Assembly: GCF_019931215.1 (NCBI RefSeq)
Contig: NZ_JAIOUB010000002.1
Span: forward strand, 558,001 to 622,000
From: Alcanivorax limicola
GTDB taxonomy: Bacteria; Pseudomonadota; Gammaproteobacteria; Pseudomonadales; Alcanivoracaceae
Direction: 5' to 3'
Length of the DNA stretch: 64,000 bases
Position numbers and translations under genes: made by a program
The notes under the pieces: generated by a model
Seen by the model: only the letters and a program-made list of their open reading frames with translations
Databases searched by the model: none
Told to the model about the DNA's origin: nothing
Part shown: one piece after another, positions 1-9,073 of the stretch
Layout: every line of letters starts with the position of its first letter
How positions within the stretch are numbered: the first letter of the stretch is position 1

Positions 1-148
1 TATCGCTGGTGATATCGGCAATGCTCGAAAAGCGGATGTCCTGCTCGTTGCCCTGCCGCTCGGTGGCTGCCGACCAGTAGATGAGGGCCGCAAGCGCGAC
101 GGCCGCCAGTGTGAGCAGCAATGGCCTGCTGCGGTGATTGCGTGACAT
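1..148 (-). CDS. Partial hypothetical protein with N-terminal membrane anchor or signal
   Basis: Only the first 49 codons are in the window; the gene runs off the left edge. Reading leftward from the ATG at 148, the protein begins MSRNHRSRPLLLTLAAV, a basic start followed by a hydrophobic stretch of about 18 residues. That fits an uncleaved anchor or a signal peptide, so the product is probably exported or membrane-bound. A purine-rich AGGGA lies about 3 nt upstream of the start. It is divergent from tkt with about 175 bp between the starts. No family can be named from this fragment. Confidence 0.55.
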   Translation of the reverse strand, partial: MSRNHRSRPLLLTLAAVALAALIYWSAATERQGNEQDIRFSSIADITSD

Positions 149-324
149 ATTTCCCTGTCTCCCAGTAGCGCAAGCGCAGTACATCATGACATGGCCCACC
201 GGGGAAGCGGTTTGCCGCCAGCCTCAAGCTGGGCGACAATAGCGCCCCTTTACCGGCGCCCCGGTTCCTACCGGCAGGCGCCGTTCTTGATTGACCGTGC
301 AACAGACAGCTCAGGAGCCGCTTC

Positions 325-2331
325 ATGTCCGCTACCCGCCCCGGTTCTCGCGACCTTGCCAACGCCATTCGGGCGTTGAGCATGGATGCCGTGCAGCAGG
401 CCAATTCCGGTCACCCCGGTGCACCCATGGGCATGGCGGATATCGCCGAAGTGCTCTGGCGCGAATTCCTGTGCCACAACCCGGCAAACCCGAGCTGGCC
501 CAACCGGGACCGCTTCGTGCTGTCCAATGGCCATGGCTCCATGTTGCTGTACAGCCTGTTGCACCTGAGTGGCTACGACCTGTCCATCGACGACCTGAAA
601 CGCTTCCGCCAGTTGCACAGCCCGACCGCCGGGCACCCGGAGCATGAAGAGTGCCCGGGCGTGGAGACCACCACCGGCCCCCTGGGCCAGGGCATCGCCA
701 ATGCCGTGGGCATGGCGCTGGCCGAAAAGATCCTCGCGGCCCAGTTCAACAAGGACGGCTTCCCGGTTGTGGATCATTACACCTACTGCTTCCTCGGCGA
801 TGGCTGCCTGATGGAGGGTATTTCCCACGAGGTCAGCTCGCTGGCGGGCACCCTGGGCCTGGGCAAACTGATCGCCTTCTATGACGACAACGGCATCTCC
901 ATCGATGGCGAAGTGGAAGGCTGGTTCACCGATGACACCGTGGAGCGTTTCCGGGCCTACGGCTGGCATGTGATTCCCAACGTGAATGGCCATGAGGCCG
1001 GGGAAGTGCAGGCCGCCATCGAGAATGCCCGCAAGAACCCGGATCAGCCGACGCTGATCTGCTGCAAGACCGTGATCGGCTTCGGTTCCCCCAACAAGCA
1101 AGGCAAGGAAGACTGCCACGGCGCGGCCCTCGGCGATGACGAGATTGCCCTGACCCGCGAGGCGCTGGGCTGGAAGCACGGACCTTTCGAAGTGCCCGCC
1201 AACATCTATGCGGCCTGGGATGCGCGGGAAACCGGCGCGGCCCGGGAATCTGACTGGAAGGCGCTGATGAATGCCTATCGCCAGCAGTACCCGGAACTGG
1301 CGGCGGAGCTGGAACGGCGCCTGAGCGGTGCGCTGCCGGCGGATTTCCTGGACAAGGCAGACGCCTATATTCGCGAGTGCCAGGAAAAACAGGAAAAGGT
1401 CGCCACCCGCAAGGCTAGCCAGAACTGCCTGGACGCCTTCGGCCCCTGGCTGCCGGAACTGATTGGCGGCTCTGCGGATCTGGCCGGTTCCAACAACACC
1501 ATCTGGAAAGGCTCGAAAGCCGTGTCCGCCGGCAATGCCAACGGCAACTATGTGCATTACGGCGTGCGTGAGTTCGGCATGACAGCGGTGATGAACGGCA
1601 TGCAACTGCATGGCGGCGTGCGGCCTTACGGCGGCACCTTCCTGGTGTTCATGGAGTACGCCCGCAACGCCGTGCGCATGGCGGCCCTGATGAAGCAGCC
1701 GACCATTCTGGTCTACACCCACGACTCCATCGGTCTGGGTGAAGATGGCCCGACCCACCAGCCGGTGGAGCAGCTGGCCAACCTGCGCCAGACGCCAAAC
1801 ATGAATACCTGGCGCCCCTGTGACACGGTGGAATCGGCCGTGTCCTGGAAGGCGGCGATTGCCCGCACGGACGGCCCCTCTTCATTGATCTTTACCCGCC
1901 AGGGCCTGCCCTGCATGGCGCGCGATGACGCGACGCTGGCGAACATTGCCCGTGGCGCTTATGTGCTGCATCAGACCGGCGAAGGCCAGCCCGACGCGAT
2001 CATCATCGCCACCGGCTCCGAAGTGCAGCTGGCCATGGAGGCCGCACAGGCGCTGACCGGCAAGAACATCCGCGTGGTCTCCATGCCCTGCGTCGAGATC
2101 TTCCTGGCGCAGGACGCCGCCTACCGCGAGCAGGTGCTGCCGAAGGCCGTGCGCGCTCGTGTGGCAGTCGAGGCCAGCATCAAGGATTACTGGTATCAGT
2201 TCGTGGGCCTGGACGGTGCCATTGTCGGCATGAGCAGCTTCGGCGCCTCGGCCCCGGCAGGGGATCTGTTCAAACACTTCAATATCACGGCTGAGGCTGT
2301 TGAGCAGGCGGTTGCCGGGCTGATCAGCTGA
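325..2331 (+). CDS. tkt: Transketolase
   Basis: Thiamine-diphosphate enzyme that moves two-carbon ketol units between sugar phosphates in the non-oxidative pentose phosphate pathway; cytosolic. At 668 aa it matches the family (E. coli TktA is 663). Visible signatures are SGHPGAP near residue 28, NGHGSML near 68, [12 protein letters not shown] near 118, the ThDP/Mg motif GDGCLMEG near 158 with NGISIDG about 30 residues on, the VREFGM glutamate near 413, and [10 protein letters not shown] in the pyrimidine domain. An AGGAG lies 7-8 nt before the ATG. It leads a tkt-gap/epd-pgk-fba cluster, the order found in Pseudomonas, linking pentose phosphates to lower glycolysis and gluconeogenesis. Confidence 0.97.
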   Translation: MSATRPGSRDLANAIRALSMDAVQQANSGHPGAPMGMADIAEVLWREFLCHNPANPSWPNRDRFVLSNGHGSMLLYSLLHLSGYDLSIDDLKRFRQLHSPTAGHPEHEECPGVETTTGPLGQGIANAVGMALAEKILAAQFNKDGFPVVDHYTYCFLGDGCLMEGISHEVSSLAGTLGLGKLIAFYDDNGISIDGEVEGWFTDDTVERFRAYGWHVIPNVNGHEAGEVQAAIENARKNPDQPTLICCKTVIGFGSPNKQGKEDCHGAALGDDEIALTREALGWKHGPFEVPANIYAAWDARETGAARESDWKALMNAYRQQYPELAAELERRLSGALPADFLDKADAYIRECQEKQEKVATRKASQNCLDAFGPWLPELIGGSADLAGSNNTIWKGSKAVSAGNANGNYVHYGVREFGMTAVMNGMQLHGGVRPYGGTFLVFMEYARNAVRMAALMKQPTILVYTHDSIGLGEDGPTHQPVEQLANLRQTPNMNTWRPCDTVESAVSWKAAIARTDGPSSLIFTRQGLPCMARDDATLANIARGAYVLHQTGEGQPDAIIIATGSEVQLAMEAAQALTGKNIRVVSMPCVEIFLAQDAAYREQVLPKAVRARVAVEASIKDYWYQFVGLDGAIVGMSSFGASAPAGDLFKHFNITAEAVEQAVAGLIS

Positions 2332-2344
2332 GCGGAGCGCAAAC

Positions 2345-3352
2345 GTGCGCATAGCACTGAATGGATATGGCCGTATCGGGCGCTCGTTTGTGCGAGCGCT
2401 GGCGGAGCGCGAAGCCGGCGGCTGGCAAGCGCCGTTTTCGCTGGTGGCGATCAATGATCTCGGCCGCCCGGAAGACCTGCTCTATCTCACTCGCTATGAC
2501 AGCACCCATGGTCGCTTCCCGGGGCTGGCGTCGCTGGGGCCGGATGGCCTCACGGTGGGGCGCCACACGGCGCGCCTGTTCAGCGAACCGGTGCCGTCGC
2601 AGTTGCCCTGGCAGGACGTGGGGGTCGGTGTGGCGCTGGAATGCACCGGCGTCTATCGCGGCCGCGACGAGGCAGCGATGCATCTGCAGGCTGGCGCGCA
2701 GCGCGTCATTATTGGTGCGGTGCCGTTTGATCAGGCAGATGCGCTGCTGGTATATGGCGTCAACCACGAGACACTGCAGGATGATCAGCAGGTGCTGTCC
2801 GCAGCCTCCTGCACCACGCATGCCGTTGCGCCCCTGCTGGCGGCGCTGGATCAGGCCTGGGGCGTGGAACAGGTCTTGATGAAAGAGGTCCATGCTTACA
2901 CGTCTGACCAGACGTTGCTGGATCATGTGCACCGTGATGAGCGGCGCGGGCGCGCTGCGGCGCAGAACATCGTGCCCACCACCTCCAGCGCCATCGGCGC
3001 GGTGCAACAGATACTGCCGCAGTTGGCGGGCCGTATCAGCGGCGGCTCGATCCGCGTGCCGACCCTGAACGTGGCCATGGTAGACCTGACCCTGCGTTTG
3101 CGGCAGACGCCGTCGGCGGAGGAGATCAATCAGTTGATGGCCCAGCGTGCCGAGCAGGTGCCCTGGCTGATCGGATACAATACCGACCCGCTGGTGAGTG
3201 TGGACTTCAACCACCGCAGTGAGTCGGCGATTTTTGATGCCACCCAGACCCGTGTCCAGGGCGACATGGTGCGTGTGGTGGCCTGGTACGATAACGAGTG
3301 GGGTTATGCCAACCGGCTGCTGGATCTGGTCAGCTGGCTGGCAGAGAGATGA
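2345..3352 (+). CDS. GAPDH-family dehydrogenase (glyceraldehyde-3-P or erythrose-4-P dehydrogenase)
   Basis: NAD(P)-dependent phosphorylating aldehyde dehydrogenase of 335 aa. The N-terminal Rossmann motif NGYGRIGR, the catalytic cysteine in SAASCTTH, the histidine in VHAYTSDQ, RGRAAAQNIVPT and the C-terminal WYDNEWGYANR are all present. Position between tkt and pgk is where Pseudomonas carries epd, and PLVSVDFNH is Epd-like. INDL after the second beta strand and the HAYT and RGRAAA segments look more like true GAPDH. The usual CTTNC is CTTHA here, so the Asn and second Cys after the nucleophile are replaced. Only 13 bp separate it from tkt. Substrate cannot be fixed by eye. Confidence 0.9.
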   Translation: MRIALNGYGRIGRSFVRALAEREAGGWQAPFSLVAINDLGRPEDLLYLTRYDSTHGRFPGLASLGPDGLTVGRHTARLFSEPVPSQLPWQDVGVGVALECTGVYRGRDEAAMHLQAGAQRVIIGAVPFDQADALLVYGVNHETLQDDQQVLSAASCTTHAVAPLLAALDQAWGVEQVLMKEVHAYTSDQTLLDHVHRDERRGRAAAQNIVPTTSSAIGAVQQILPQLAGRISGGSIRVPTLNVAMVDLTLRLRQTPSAEEINQLMAQRAEQVPWLIGYNTDPLVSVDFNHRSESAIFDATQTRVQGDMVRVVAWYDNEWGYANRLLDLVSWLAER

Positions 3353-3361
3353 GGTAACAAG

Positions 3362-4522
3362 ATGTCCATTTTGCGCATGACGGATCTGGATCTGAAGGGC
3401 AAGCGCGTGTTGATCCGCGAAGATCTCAATGTGCCGGTGAAAGACGGCAAGGTGACCAGCGATGCGCGCATTCGTGCCTCGCTGCCGACGATTCGCCATG
3501 CGCTGAATGCCGGCGCCCGGGTGATGGTGATGTCGCACCTGGGACGGCCGGACGAAGGCGTGTTCGACGAGGCTGCCTCACTGAAGCCGGTGGCCGAACA
3601 TCTGGCCGGCCTGCTCGAGCGGGACGTGCCGCTGGTGCGCGACTGGCTGGACGGTGTTGATGTCGCCGAAGGCGCACTCGTGTTGTGCGAAAATGTGCGC
3701 TTCAACAAAGGCGAAAAGAAAGACGACGAAGCGCTGTCGAAAAAGATGGCCGCGCTGTGCGACATCTTTGTGATGGATGCCTTCGGCACCGCGCATCGCG
3801 CCCAGGCGTCTACCCACGGCGTGGCAAAGTTTGCGCCGGTGGCCTGCGCAGGCCCGTTGTTGGCCGCAGAGCTCGAAGCACTGGGCAAGGCCTTGAAAGA
3901 CCCGGCCAAGCCGGTGGTGGCCATTGTCGGTGGCGCCAAGGTATCCACCAAGCTGGAAGTGCTGGAATCGCTGGCGGACAAGGTGGACCAGTTGATCGTT
4001 GGCGGCGGCATTGCCAACACCTTCCTGGCGGCAGCGGGCAAGCCCGTGGGCAAGTCCCTGTGCGAGCACGATCTGATCCCCGCCGCACAAAAGATCGCCG
4101 ATAAAGTACATATCCCCTTGCCGGTGGACGTGGTGGTGGCGAAGTCTTTTTCCGCTGATGCCGAAGCTGTCACCAAAAGCGTGGATGATGTGGAAGACGA
4201 CGACATGATCCTGGATGTCGGCCCGAAAACCGCCCATGTGTTTGCCGCATTGATGAAAGAAGCGCGCACTATCGTCTGGAACGGCCCGGTGGGCGTATTC
4301 GAGTTCGATCAGTTCGGTGGCGGAACACGGGAAATGGCCGAAGCCATTGCCGAGAGCGATGCCTTCTCCATCGCTGGCGGTGGCGACACCCTGGCCGCCG
4401 TGGACAAGTACGGCGTGACGGATCAGGTGTCCTATATTTCCACCGGCGGTGGCGCGTTCCTGGAATTTCTGGAGGGCAAGGTCTTGCCCGCCGTCGCGAT
4501 TCTGGAACAGCGCAACAGCTGA
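3362..4522 (+). CDS. pgk: Phosphoglycerate kinase
   Basis: Interconverts 1,3-bisphosphoglycerate plus ADP and 3-phosphoglycerate plus ATP; monomeric, cytosolic. The 386-aa length is normal for bacteria (E. coli 387). Signatures are REDLNVP near residue 19, SHLGRP near 59, the [13 protein letters not shown] hinge segment, the nucleotide-binding WNGPVGVFE and the glycine-rich [11 protein letters not shown] near the C-terminus. GAGG sits 9-12 nt before the ATG, and only 9 bp separate it from the upstream dehydrogenase, so the two are co-transcribed and catalyse consecutive reactions. Confidence 0.98.
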   Translation: MSILRMTDLDLKGKRVLIREDLNVPVKDGKVTSDARIRASLPTIRHALNAGARVMVMSHLGRPDEGVFDEAASLKPVAEHLAGLLERDVPLVRDWLDGVDVAEGALVLCENVRFNKGEKKDDEALSKKMAALCDIFVMDAFGTAHRAQASTHGVAKFAPVACAGPLLAAELEALGKALKDPAKPVVAIVGGAKVSTKLEVLESLADKVDQLIVGGGIANTFLAAAGKPVGKSLCEHDLIPAAQKIADKVHIPLPVDVVVAKSFSADAEAVTKSVDDVEDDDMILDVGPKTAHVFAALMKEARTIVWNGPVGVFEFDQFGGGTREMAEAIAESDAFSIAGGGDTLAAVDKYGVTDQVSYISTGGGAFLEFLEGKVLPAVAILEQRNS

Positions 4523-4531
4523 CAAACGTAT

Positions 4532-4580
4532 AAGTCAGGCGTACAAGTCAGGCGAGCAAGTTAGACGAACAAGGTGGGCG
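4532..4580 (+). repeat. Four-unit 13-bp tandem repeat between pgk and fba
   Basis: The units start at 4532, 4545, 4558 and 4571, a strict 13-bp period. Their cores are AAGTCAGGCG, AAGTCAGGCG, AAGTTAGACG and AAGGTGGGCG, so the copies decay from left to right. The array fills half of the 104-bp gap and ends about 46 bp before the fba start. No hairpin or T-tract is present, so it is not an obvious terminator. Confidence 0.75.
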
Positions 4581-4626
4581 GCGCCAAGATGGCCCGCCCT
4601 GACACGGTCAAGACAGGAGAGTATCC

Positions 4627-5691
4627 ATGGCACTCATCAGCATGCGACAGTTGCTGGACCACGCCGCCGAATACGGCTACGGCGTCCCGGCCTTCAATGT
4701 GAATAATCTGGAGCAGATGCGCGCCATCATGGAGGCCGCAGATGAGACCGATTCCCCGGTGATCGTGCAAGCCTCTGCCGGTGCGCGTAAATACGCCGGT
4801 GCACCGTTCCTGCGCCACCTGATCCTCGCAGCGGTGGAAGAGTTTCCCCATATTCCCGTCGTGATGCACCAGGACCATGGCACCAGCCCGGCCGTGTGCC
4901 AGCGCTCTATCCAGCTTGGCTTCTCCTCCGTGATGATGGACGGCTCCCTGGGTGAAGACGGCAAGACGCCGATGGATTACGACTACAACGTGCGCGTTAC
5001 CCAGACGGCTGTTGCCATGGCCCATGCCTGCGGCGTCTCGGTAGAGGGCGAGCTGGGTTGCCTGGGCTCACTGGAAACCGGCCAGGCGGGCGAAGAAGAC
5101 GGCATCGGCGCAGAAGGCACCCTGGATCACAGCCAGATGCTGACCGACCCGGAAGAAGCCGCCGACTTCGTCAAGGCGACCGGCGTGGATGCCCTGGCGA
5201 TTGCCATCGGCACCAGCCATGGCGCCTACAAATTTACCCGCCCACCGACTGGCGACATTCTGGATATCGGCCGCATCAAGGCGATCCATGCGCGCATCCC
5301 GGACACCCACCTTGTGATGCACGGCTCGTCTTCCGTACCGCAGGAATGGCTGAAAGTGATCAACGAATTCGGTGGCGAGATTGCCGAAACCTATGGCGTG
5401 CCGGTATCCGAAATTCAGGAAGGCATCCGCCACGGCGTGCGCAAAGTAAACATCGATACGGACCTGCGTCTGGCCAGCACCGGTGCCGTGCGCCGCTTCC
5501 TGGCCGAAAAGAAATCCGAATTCGATCCGCGCAAATTCCTGGCGGTGGCCACACAGGCCATGAAAGAAATCTGTATCGACCGCTACCAGGCCTTCGGCAC
5601 GGCGGGCAACGCCAGCAAGATCAAGCCCCTGTCACTGGAAGTCATGTTCCAGCGGTACGAGAACGGCGAGCTGGCGCCCCGCGTCAAGTAA
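4627..5691 (+). CDS. fba: Class II fructose-bisphosphate aldolase
   Basis: Zinc-dependent aldolase cleaving fructose 1,6-bisphosphate to dihydroxyacetone phosphate and glyceraldehyde 3-phosphate. The 354 aa belong to the CbbA/Fba class IIB type. Visible are the N-terminal [12 protein letters not shown], the zinc histidine segment VMHQDHG, the active-site loop region [27 protein letters not shown] with a metal-ligand histidine, and [17 protein letters not shown] precedes the ATG by about 6 nt. It closes the tkt-gap-pgk-fba cluster and has a strong terminator about 20 bp after its stop. Confidence 0.97.
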   Translation: MALISMRQLLDHAAEYGYGVPAFNVNNLEQMRAIMEAADETDSPVIVQASAGARKYAGAPFLRHLILAAVEEFPHIPVVMHQDHGTSPAVCQRSIQLGFSSVMMDGSLGEDGKTPMDYDYNVRVTQTAVAMAHACGVSVEGELGCLGSLETGQAGEEDGIGAEGTLDHSQMLTDPEEAADFVKATGVDALAIAIGTSHGAYKFTRPPTGDILDIGRIKAIHARIPDTHLVMHGSSSVPQEWLKVINEFGGEIAETYGVPVSEIQEGIRHGVRKVNIDTDLRLASTGAVRRFLAEKKSEFDPRKFLAVATQAMKEICIDRYQAFGTAGNASKIKPLSLEVMFQRYENGELAPRVK

Positions 5692-5708
5692 CCCCGCTCG
5701 CATCAGGC

Positions 5709-5750
5709 AGCGCTGCCGCGCATAACATCAAATGGCGCGGCGGCGCTTTC
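5709..5750 (+). terminator. Terminator of the tkt-gap-pgk-fba cluster
   Basis: The arms AGCGCTGCCGCGC (5709-5721) and GCGCGGCGGCGCT (5735-5747) pair over 13 bp with one G-T wobble around a 13-nt loop. TTTC follows. It lies between the convergent fba and flavin reductase genes and most likely ends transcription from the left. Confidence 0.7.
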
Positions 5751-5758
5751 CTGTATAG

Positions 5759-6385
5759 CTAGTCCTGAACGGATTGCCCCGGCTTGGCATACGGCAGGCG
5801 TGCAACACGCTGCGTGCGGTGATAGCTGTCCAGCCCGGACACGGCAACCGCCTCCAGCCCCTCGATGTCCACGTAACCGTCCTCCCCGACCTTCTCTGCA
5901 TCGGTAAAGACCTCGGTGATTTCACCGATGATGATCACCGTGTCGTTCAGCGCCACCGGCACCAGCTCACGCAATACCAGCCCCAGCCTCAGACGGCTTT
6001 CTGCCACATAGGGTGCTTGCAGCGTGTCGCTGTACCAAGGCGTCAGGCCCACCGCATCGAATTCCGACACGTCCCGCGCATAACGCGCACTGCATTGGTG
6101 GGCCGCCGCGACCATGTCGGCATGCACCTGGTTGACGGTGAAGCAGCCCGTCGCTTCGATATTCTCGAGTGTGTGCCGATCGCTCACCGGCGGGCGGCTC
6201 ACCAGCGCCAGCAGGGCCGGGTCGGCGCCGAGATGTACTGCAGAGCTGAACAGCGCCAGATTCTCGCGACCGTCGCTACTGCGCGTGCCGACCAGATTGG
6301 CACTCTTGTAGCCGCTGAGCGTATTCACGAAGTTGGTGCGGTAGCGCCGTGGCATCGTGTCCAGGTCGAAGGATGTGAGTGTCAT
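5759..6385 (-). CDS. Flavin reductase-like, FMN-binding split-barrel protein
   Basis: A 208-aa protein of the flavin reductase-like family, which binds FMN and usually supplies reduced flavin or acts as an NAD(P)H:flavin oxidoreductase. The segment NLALFSSAVHLGADPALLAL, followed by SDRHTLENI and TGCFTVNQV, fits the FMN-binding core. HCSAR and the late TVIIIGEI strand also fit. The ATG at 6385 gives the family's usual length and N-terminus; an in-frame ATG at 6436 would add 17 residues and neither has a strong ribosome site. It is divergent from the hydrolase at 6497. Substrate and partner are unknown. Confidence 0.82.
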   Translation of the reverse strand: MTLTSFDLDTMPRRYRTNFVNTLSGYKSANLVGTRSSDGRENLALFSSAVHLGADPALLALVSRPPVSDRHTLENIEATGCFTVNQVHADMVAAAHQCSARYARDVSEFDAVGLTPWYSDTLQAPYVAESRLRLGLVLRELVPVALNDTVIIIGEITEVFTDAEKVGEDGYVDIEGLEAVAVSGLDSYHRTQRVARLPYAKPGQSVQD

Positions 6386-6496
6386 GAGGGTGCGCCAGGC
6401 AGTGAGTTGGGGAGAGCGTGAAGGATGCGGCGTCATGAGCGTGTCATTGTGGCTGACAGACTCGCCGACGGTCGCGGTCGCGGGTATGCTCTGTGC

Positions 6497-7486
6497 ATGA
6501 CGAACGCCGCCGCCCCTGATGCTCCCCCTTTTGATGTCGATGCCATACACGGCAGTTGGCAACCGCTGGACTGGGCCACCCCCCAGGCGATCAGTGGAGA
6601 GGCCCTGCGCTATGCGCGCTACTACGGCATCGACTTCGCGGAGCCGTTTCCCGAGGTGCACCATGCCTTCGGCTACTTTGAGGCAGCCGAACACACCCTG
6701 GCGGTGCACACCTGGTTGCCACCCTCCGCACGCGGGACGGTGCTGGTCCTGCATGGCTACTTTGATCATGTCGGACTGTACCGGCATGTCATCGGGCATG
6801 TGCTGGGGCTGGGCTACGCCGTGGTCGCCTATGACCTGCCGGGTCATGGTCTGTCATCCGGCCCGAGAGCCGCCGTCGATGATTTTCAGGTGTATCAGCA
6901 GGTGCTGAAACAGTGTCTGGCGAACATGGGAGAGGGCTTCCCCGCGCCGCGGCACGCGATTGCCCAGAGCACCGGCGGCGCCATTGTGATGGACTATTTA
7001 TTGCACCAGCAGGGCCAGCAGGATGATCTTGCGCCCGGCAGGGTAGACCTCGACAAGATCATCCTGCTGGCCCCGCTGGTGCGGCCGTTTGCCTGGCGCT
7101 CTGGCCGGTTGCTGCATGCGGTGGTCAGCCCGTTCACGGACTACGTGAAACGCGTATTCACCGTGAATTCCAATGATAAAGATTTTTTACATTTTCTCGA
7201 ACACCTTGACCCTTTACAGCACCGCGCACTGTCTGCACGCTGGGTAACAGCATTGAAGAAGTGGATTCCGTTGTTCGAGCGGGCGTCGCCGGTGAAAGTG
7301 TCGCCGGTGGTGGTGCAAGGCGACATGGATGATACGGTGGACTGGCGCCACAACCTGAACATTATCGAAGACCTGTTCGACAAGCCGGAAATTCACATGA
7401 TCAAGGGCGCGCGACATCAGCTGGCGAACGAGCATACGGATTGCCGGCAGCAGGTACTGCGCATTATCAGCAAGCATCTGGCCTGA
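6497..7486 (+). CDS. Alpha/beta hydrolase (serine aminopeptidase/monoacylglycerol lipase type)
   Basis: A 329-aa hydrolase of the Hydrolase_4 type, likely acting on lipid esters. The oxyanion strand is VLVLHGYFDHVG near residue 84, followed by YDLPGHGLSSG. The nucleophile elbow is AQSTGG with Ser158 (Ala replaces the usual first Gly). The acid is in GDMDDTVDW and the catalytic His in GARHQLANE near the C-terminus. An ORF extension to 6425 exists, but the ATG at 6497 puts the conserved part at the normal distance. No signal peptide is seen. Specific substrate unknown. Confidence 0.85.
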   Translation: MTNAAAPDAPPFDVDAIHGSWQPLDWATPQAISGEALRYARYYGIDFAEPFPEVHHAFGYFEAAEHTLAVHTWLPPSARGTVLVLHGYFDHVGLYRHVIGHVLGLGYAVVAYDLPGHGLSSGPRAAVDDFQVYQQVLKQCLANMGEGFPAPRHAIAQSTGGAIVMDYLLHQQGQQDDLAPGRVDLDKIILLAPLVRPFAWRSGRLLHAVVSPFTDYVKRVFTVNSNDKDFLHFLEHLDPLQHRALSARWVTALKKWIPLFERASPVKVSPVVVQGDMDDTVDWRHNLNIIEDLFDKPEIHMIKGARHQLANEHTDCRQQVLRIISKHLA

Positions 7487-7524
7487 CGCATCGCCCTCAG
7501 GCAGCAACATGGAAACATACTTTT

Positions 7525-8019
7525 ATGATGAGATGTGGCAGGGTAAAGAGAGACGTAGCAGGCAAGACAAGCACGACAAGGAAAGGCGCGGCACGTGAGC
7601 CCCTGCGACTTTTTGCCCTGTCAGCGTTGATGACCGCCATGCTCACCGGTACCGCAATCGCAGAGATGGCAACGCAACATGAAAACGCACCGAGCGCAGA
7701 ACGACGCGAGGCTGCCCGTGACGCGGCCGATGCGCGCATTCGCGCCAGTGATGCCCGCGAGCATGCCCGCGAACGCGACAGAGAAAACCGCGACGCCGCG
7801 CAGCAACGCGCGGAAACGCAACGGGACCAGGCACAGCAGCGCATTGATGAAGCGCGCGAGCATGCCGAGCGGCAGCAAGAAGACACCCGCGAGCGAGCCG
7901 ATGCAGCGCGACAAGCATCGGCGGATCGCCAAAGCACGCAGCGACAGGCAGCAAGAGATGCACACGCACAGGCCCGGGAACGCACCGGGCCGGTGCGCGA
8001 CTACCCGCAGAGCGAATAA
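7525..8019 (+). CDS. Secreted highly charged helical protein
   Basis: About 164 aa from the ATG pair at 7525/7528. A basic N-terminus leads to a hydrophobic segment LFALSALMTAML ending TAIAE, which reads as a signal peptide with a longer than usual n-region. The mature part is almost entirely Ala, Arg, Glu, Asp and Gln in a repeating pattern (AARDAADAR, AREHARERDREN, DEAREHAERQQ), which predicts one long charged helix or coiled coil with no globular domain. It sits just before a small beta-barrel gene, so an envelope role is plausible but unproven. The exact start is uncertain. Confidence 0.6.
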   Translation: MMRCGRVKRDVAGKTSTTRKGAAREPLRLFALSALMTAMLTGTAIAEMATQHENAPSAERREAARDAADARIRASDAREHARERDRENRDAAQQRAETQRDQAQQRIDEAREHAERQQEDTRERADAARQASADRQSTQRQAARDAHAQARERTGPVRDYPQSE

Positions 8020-8073
8020 ACACCTCTGCCACACACGTTTTGCAGTGTTCAACTGAGACCAGGGAGAAACAGG

Positions 8074-8598
8074 ATGAAAAAGTGGATAGCAGCCATTGGC
8101 GCAACATCAGTCATGACCTTTGCCGGTGTGGCGCAGGCCCAACAGCAATTCGGCATGCAGCCGGAATTCTATTTCGGTGCCCAGTACAACTATGTGGAGG
8201 CCAAGGTCAGCGGCATCTCGAACCCGGATTTTGATGTACTCAGCGGCCGCCTGGGCGCGCAGCTGAACCCGTACATTTCCGGTGAGGCCCGTCTGGGCTT
8301 TGGTATCGGCGGCGACCGCATCGGCGGCACCAAGGTAGAGATCGATAACTATTACGGCTTCTACGCACGCGCCAGCCTGCCGAACCAGACCGCCTTCACG
8401 CCGTATCTGCTCGGCGGCTGGACGGATGCCCGAACCAAAACAGGCGGCACCAGCGAAAGCGCTGACGGCGGCAGCTACGGTGTAGGTGCCGACTTCAACC
8501 TGGACCCGTTCCTGGCGCTGAATCTCGAGTACGCCCGCCTGCTCGACAAAGATGTGGACCTGGACGCCATATCGCTGGGCTTTACCTTCAAGTTCTGA
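8074..8598 (+). CDS. Small outer-membrane beta-barrel protein
   Basis: 174 aa with a clear signal peptide (MKKWIAAIGATSVMTFAGVAQAQ, cleaved after AQA) and a chain of alternating strands such as YFGAQYNYVEAKV, YISGEARLGFGIGG, FYARASL and YGVGADFNL. It ends in Phe (GFTFKF), the outer-membrane assembly signal. Size suggests an 8-stranded barrel of the OmpA/porin-like OMP_b-brl type. AGGGAGAA lies 6-7 nt before the ATG. A terminator follows immediately. Function beyond an outer-membrane role is unknown. Confidence 0.85.
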   Translation: MKKWIAAIGATSVMTFAGVAQAQQQFGMQPEFYFGAQYNYVEAKVSGISNPDFDVLSGRLGAQLNPYISGEARLGFGIGGDRIGGTKVEIDNYYGFYARASLPNQTAFTPYLLGGWTDARTKTGGTSESADGGSYGVGADFNLDPFLALNLEYARLLDKDVDLDAISLGFTFKF

Positions 8599-8619
8599 GC
8601 GTTATAGCGTTAACGAAGA

Positions 8620-8643
8620 AGCCCGCAGCAAGCGGGCTTTTTT
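8620..8643 (+). terminator. Rho-independent terminator after the beta-barrel gene
   Basis: A perfect 7-bp stem, AGCCCGC (8620-8626) with GCGGGCT (8632-8638), has a 5-nt loop AGCAA and runs into six Ts at 8638-8643. It marks the right end of the conserved block before the AT-rich island. Confidence 0.9.
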
Positions 8644-8644
8644 G

Positions 8645-9072
8645 TGCCCGCCCGATCGCCTGACCGGGCGGGGTTGCCTTCACAAGCCCACCGGGGCAGT
8701 ATCTGGCAAGGGTTACTGGCAAGCCGGACAAGCACCCAGCAGAGGTGCTGCCGCAACGCCTGCTTCAATACGCCGCAATACAGCAAGATGCTCGCCACTG
8801 CATGGAATGATGCGTGGTATGTCGGGTAGGGCGGTAGCGTGTCTGGGGTTCTGGTCCTGATTGTCTGCCGGGGGGCTGTATGATCCTGGGCTATGGTGGT
8901 TTGGACAGTGTTATTGGATTGGGAAAGAAGAGATCACGCGTATAGGCGATGGTCGATCCGTGCATTCCCCAAGACGTTGTTCTGTAATGACTTTCTACTG
9001 TTATACAAATAAGTATACTGTGATAGGCCGCGTGCGTCGTTATTGGATATGTGCGCCGGAGTCCTAATACTT
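8645..9072. other. Non-coding stretch at the left edge of the island
   Basis: No convincing gene is seen in these 428 bases. Short open frames lack ribosome sites and coding character. GC content falls visibly from about 8,860 onward. No RYYYAAC-type 7-mer was found upstream that would make a complete attC with the core site at 9073, so this could be an attachment-site flank, a decayed cassette or simply the junction. Confidence 0.5.
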
Positions 9073-9073
9073 G

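Noticed and set aside
268-1758. 496-aa open frame on the minus strand opposite tkt
   Set aside because: It is a shadow of the GC-rich tkt gene: its composition (His/Gln/Gly-rich) and position are typical of antisense frames, and tkt has full family signatures. The same applies to long antisense frames opposite pgk, gcvT, the lipoproteins (39746-42139) and ptsP.
8645-9072. Small genes at 8861-9067 and nearby
   Set aside because: No ribosome sites, no coding character and no recognisable domain; better treated as the island boundary.
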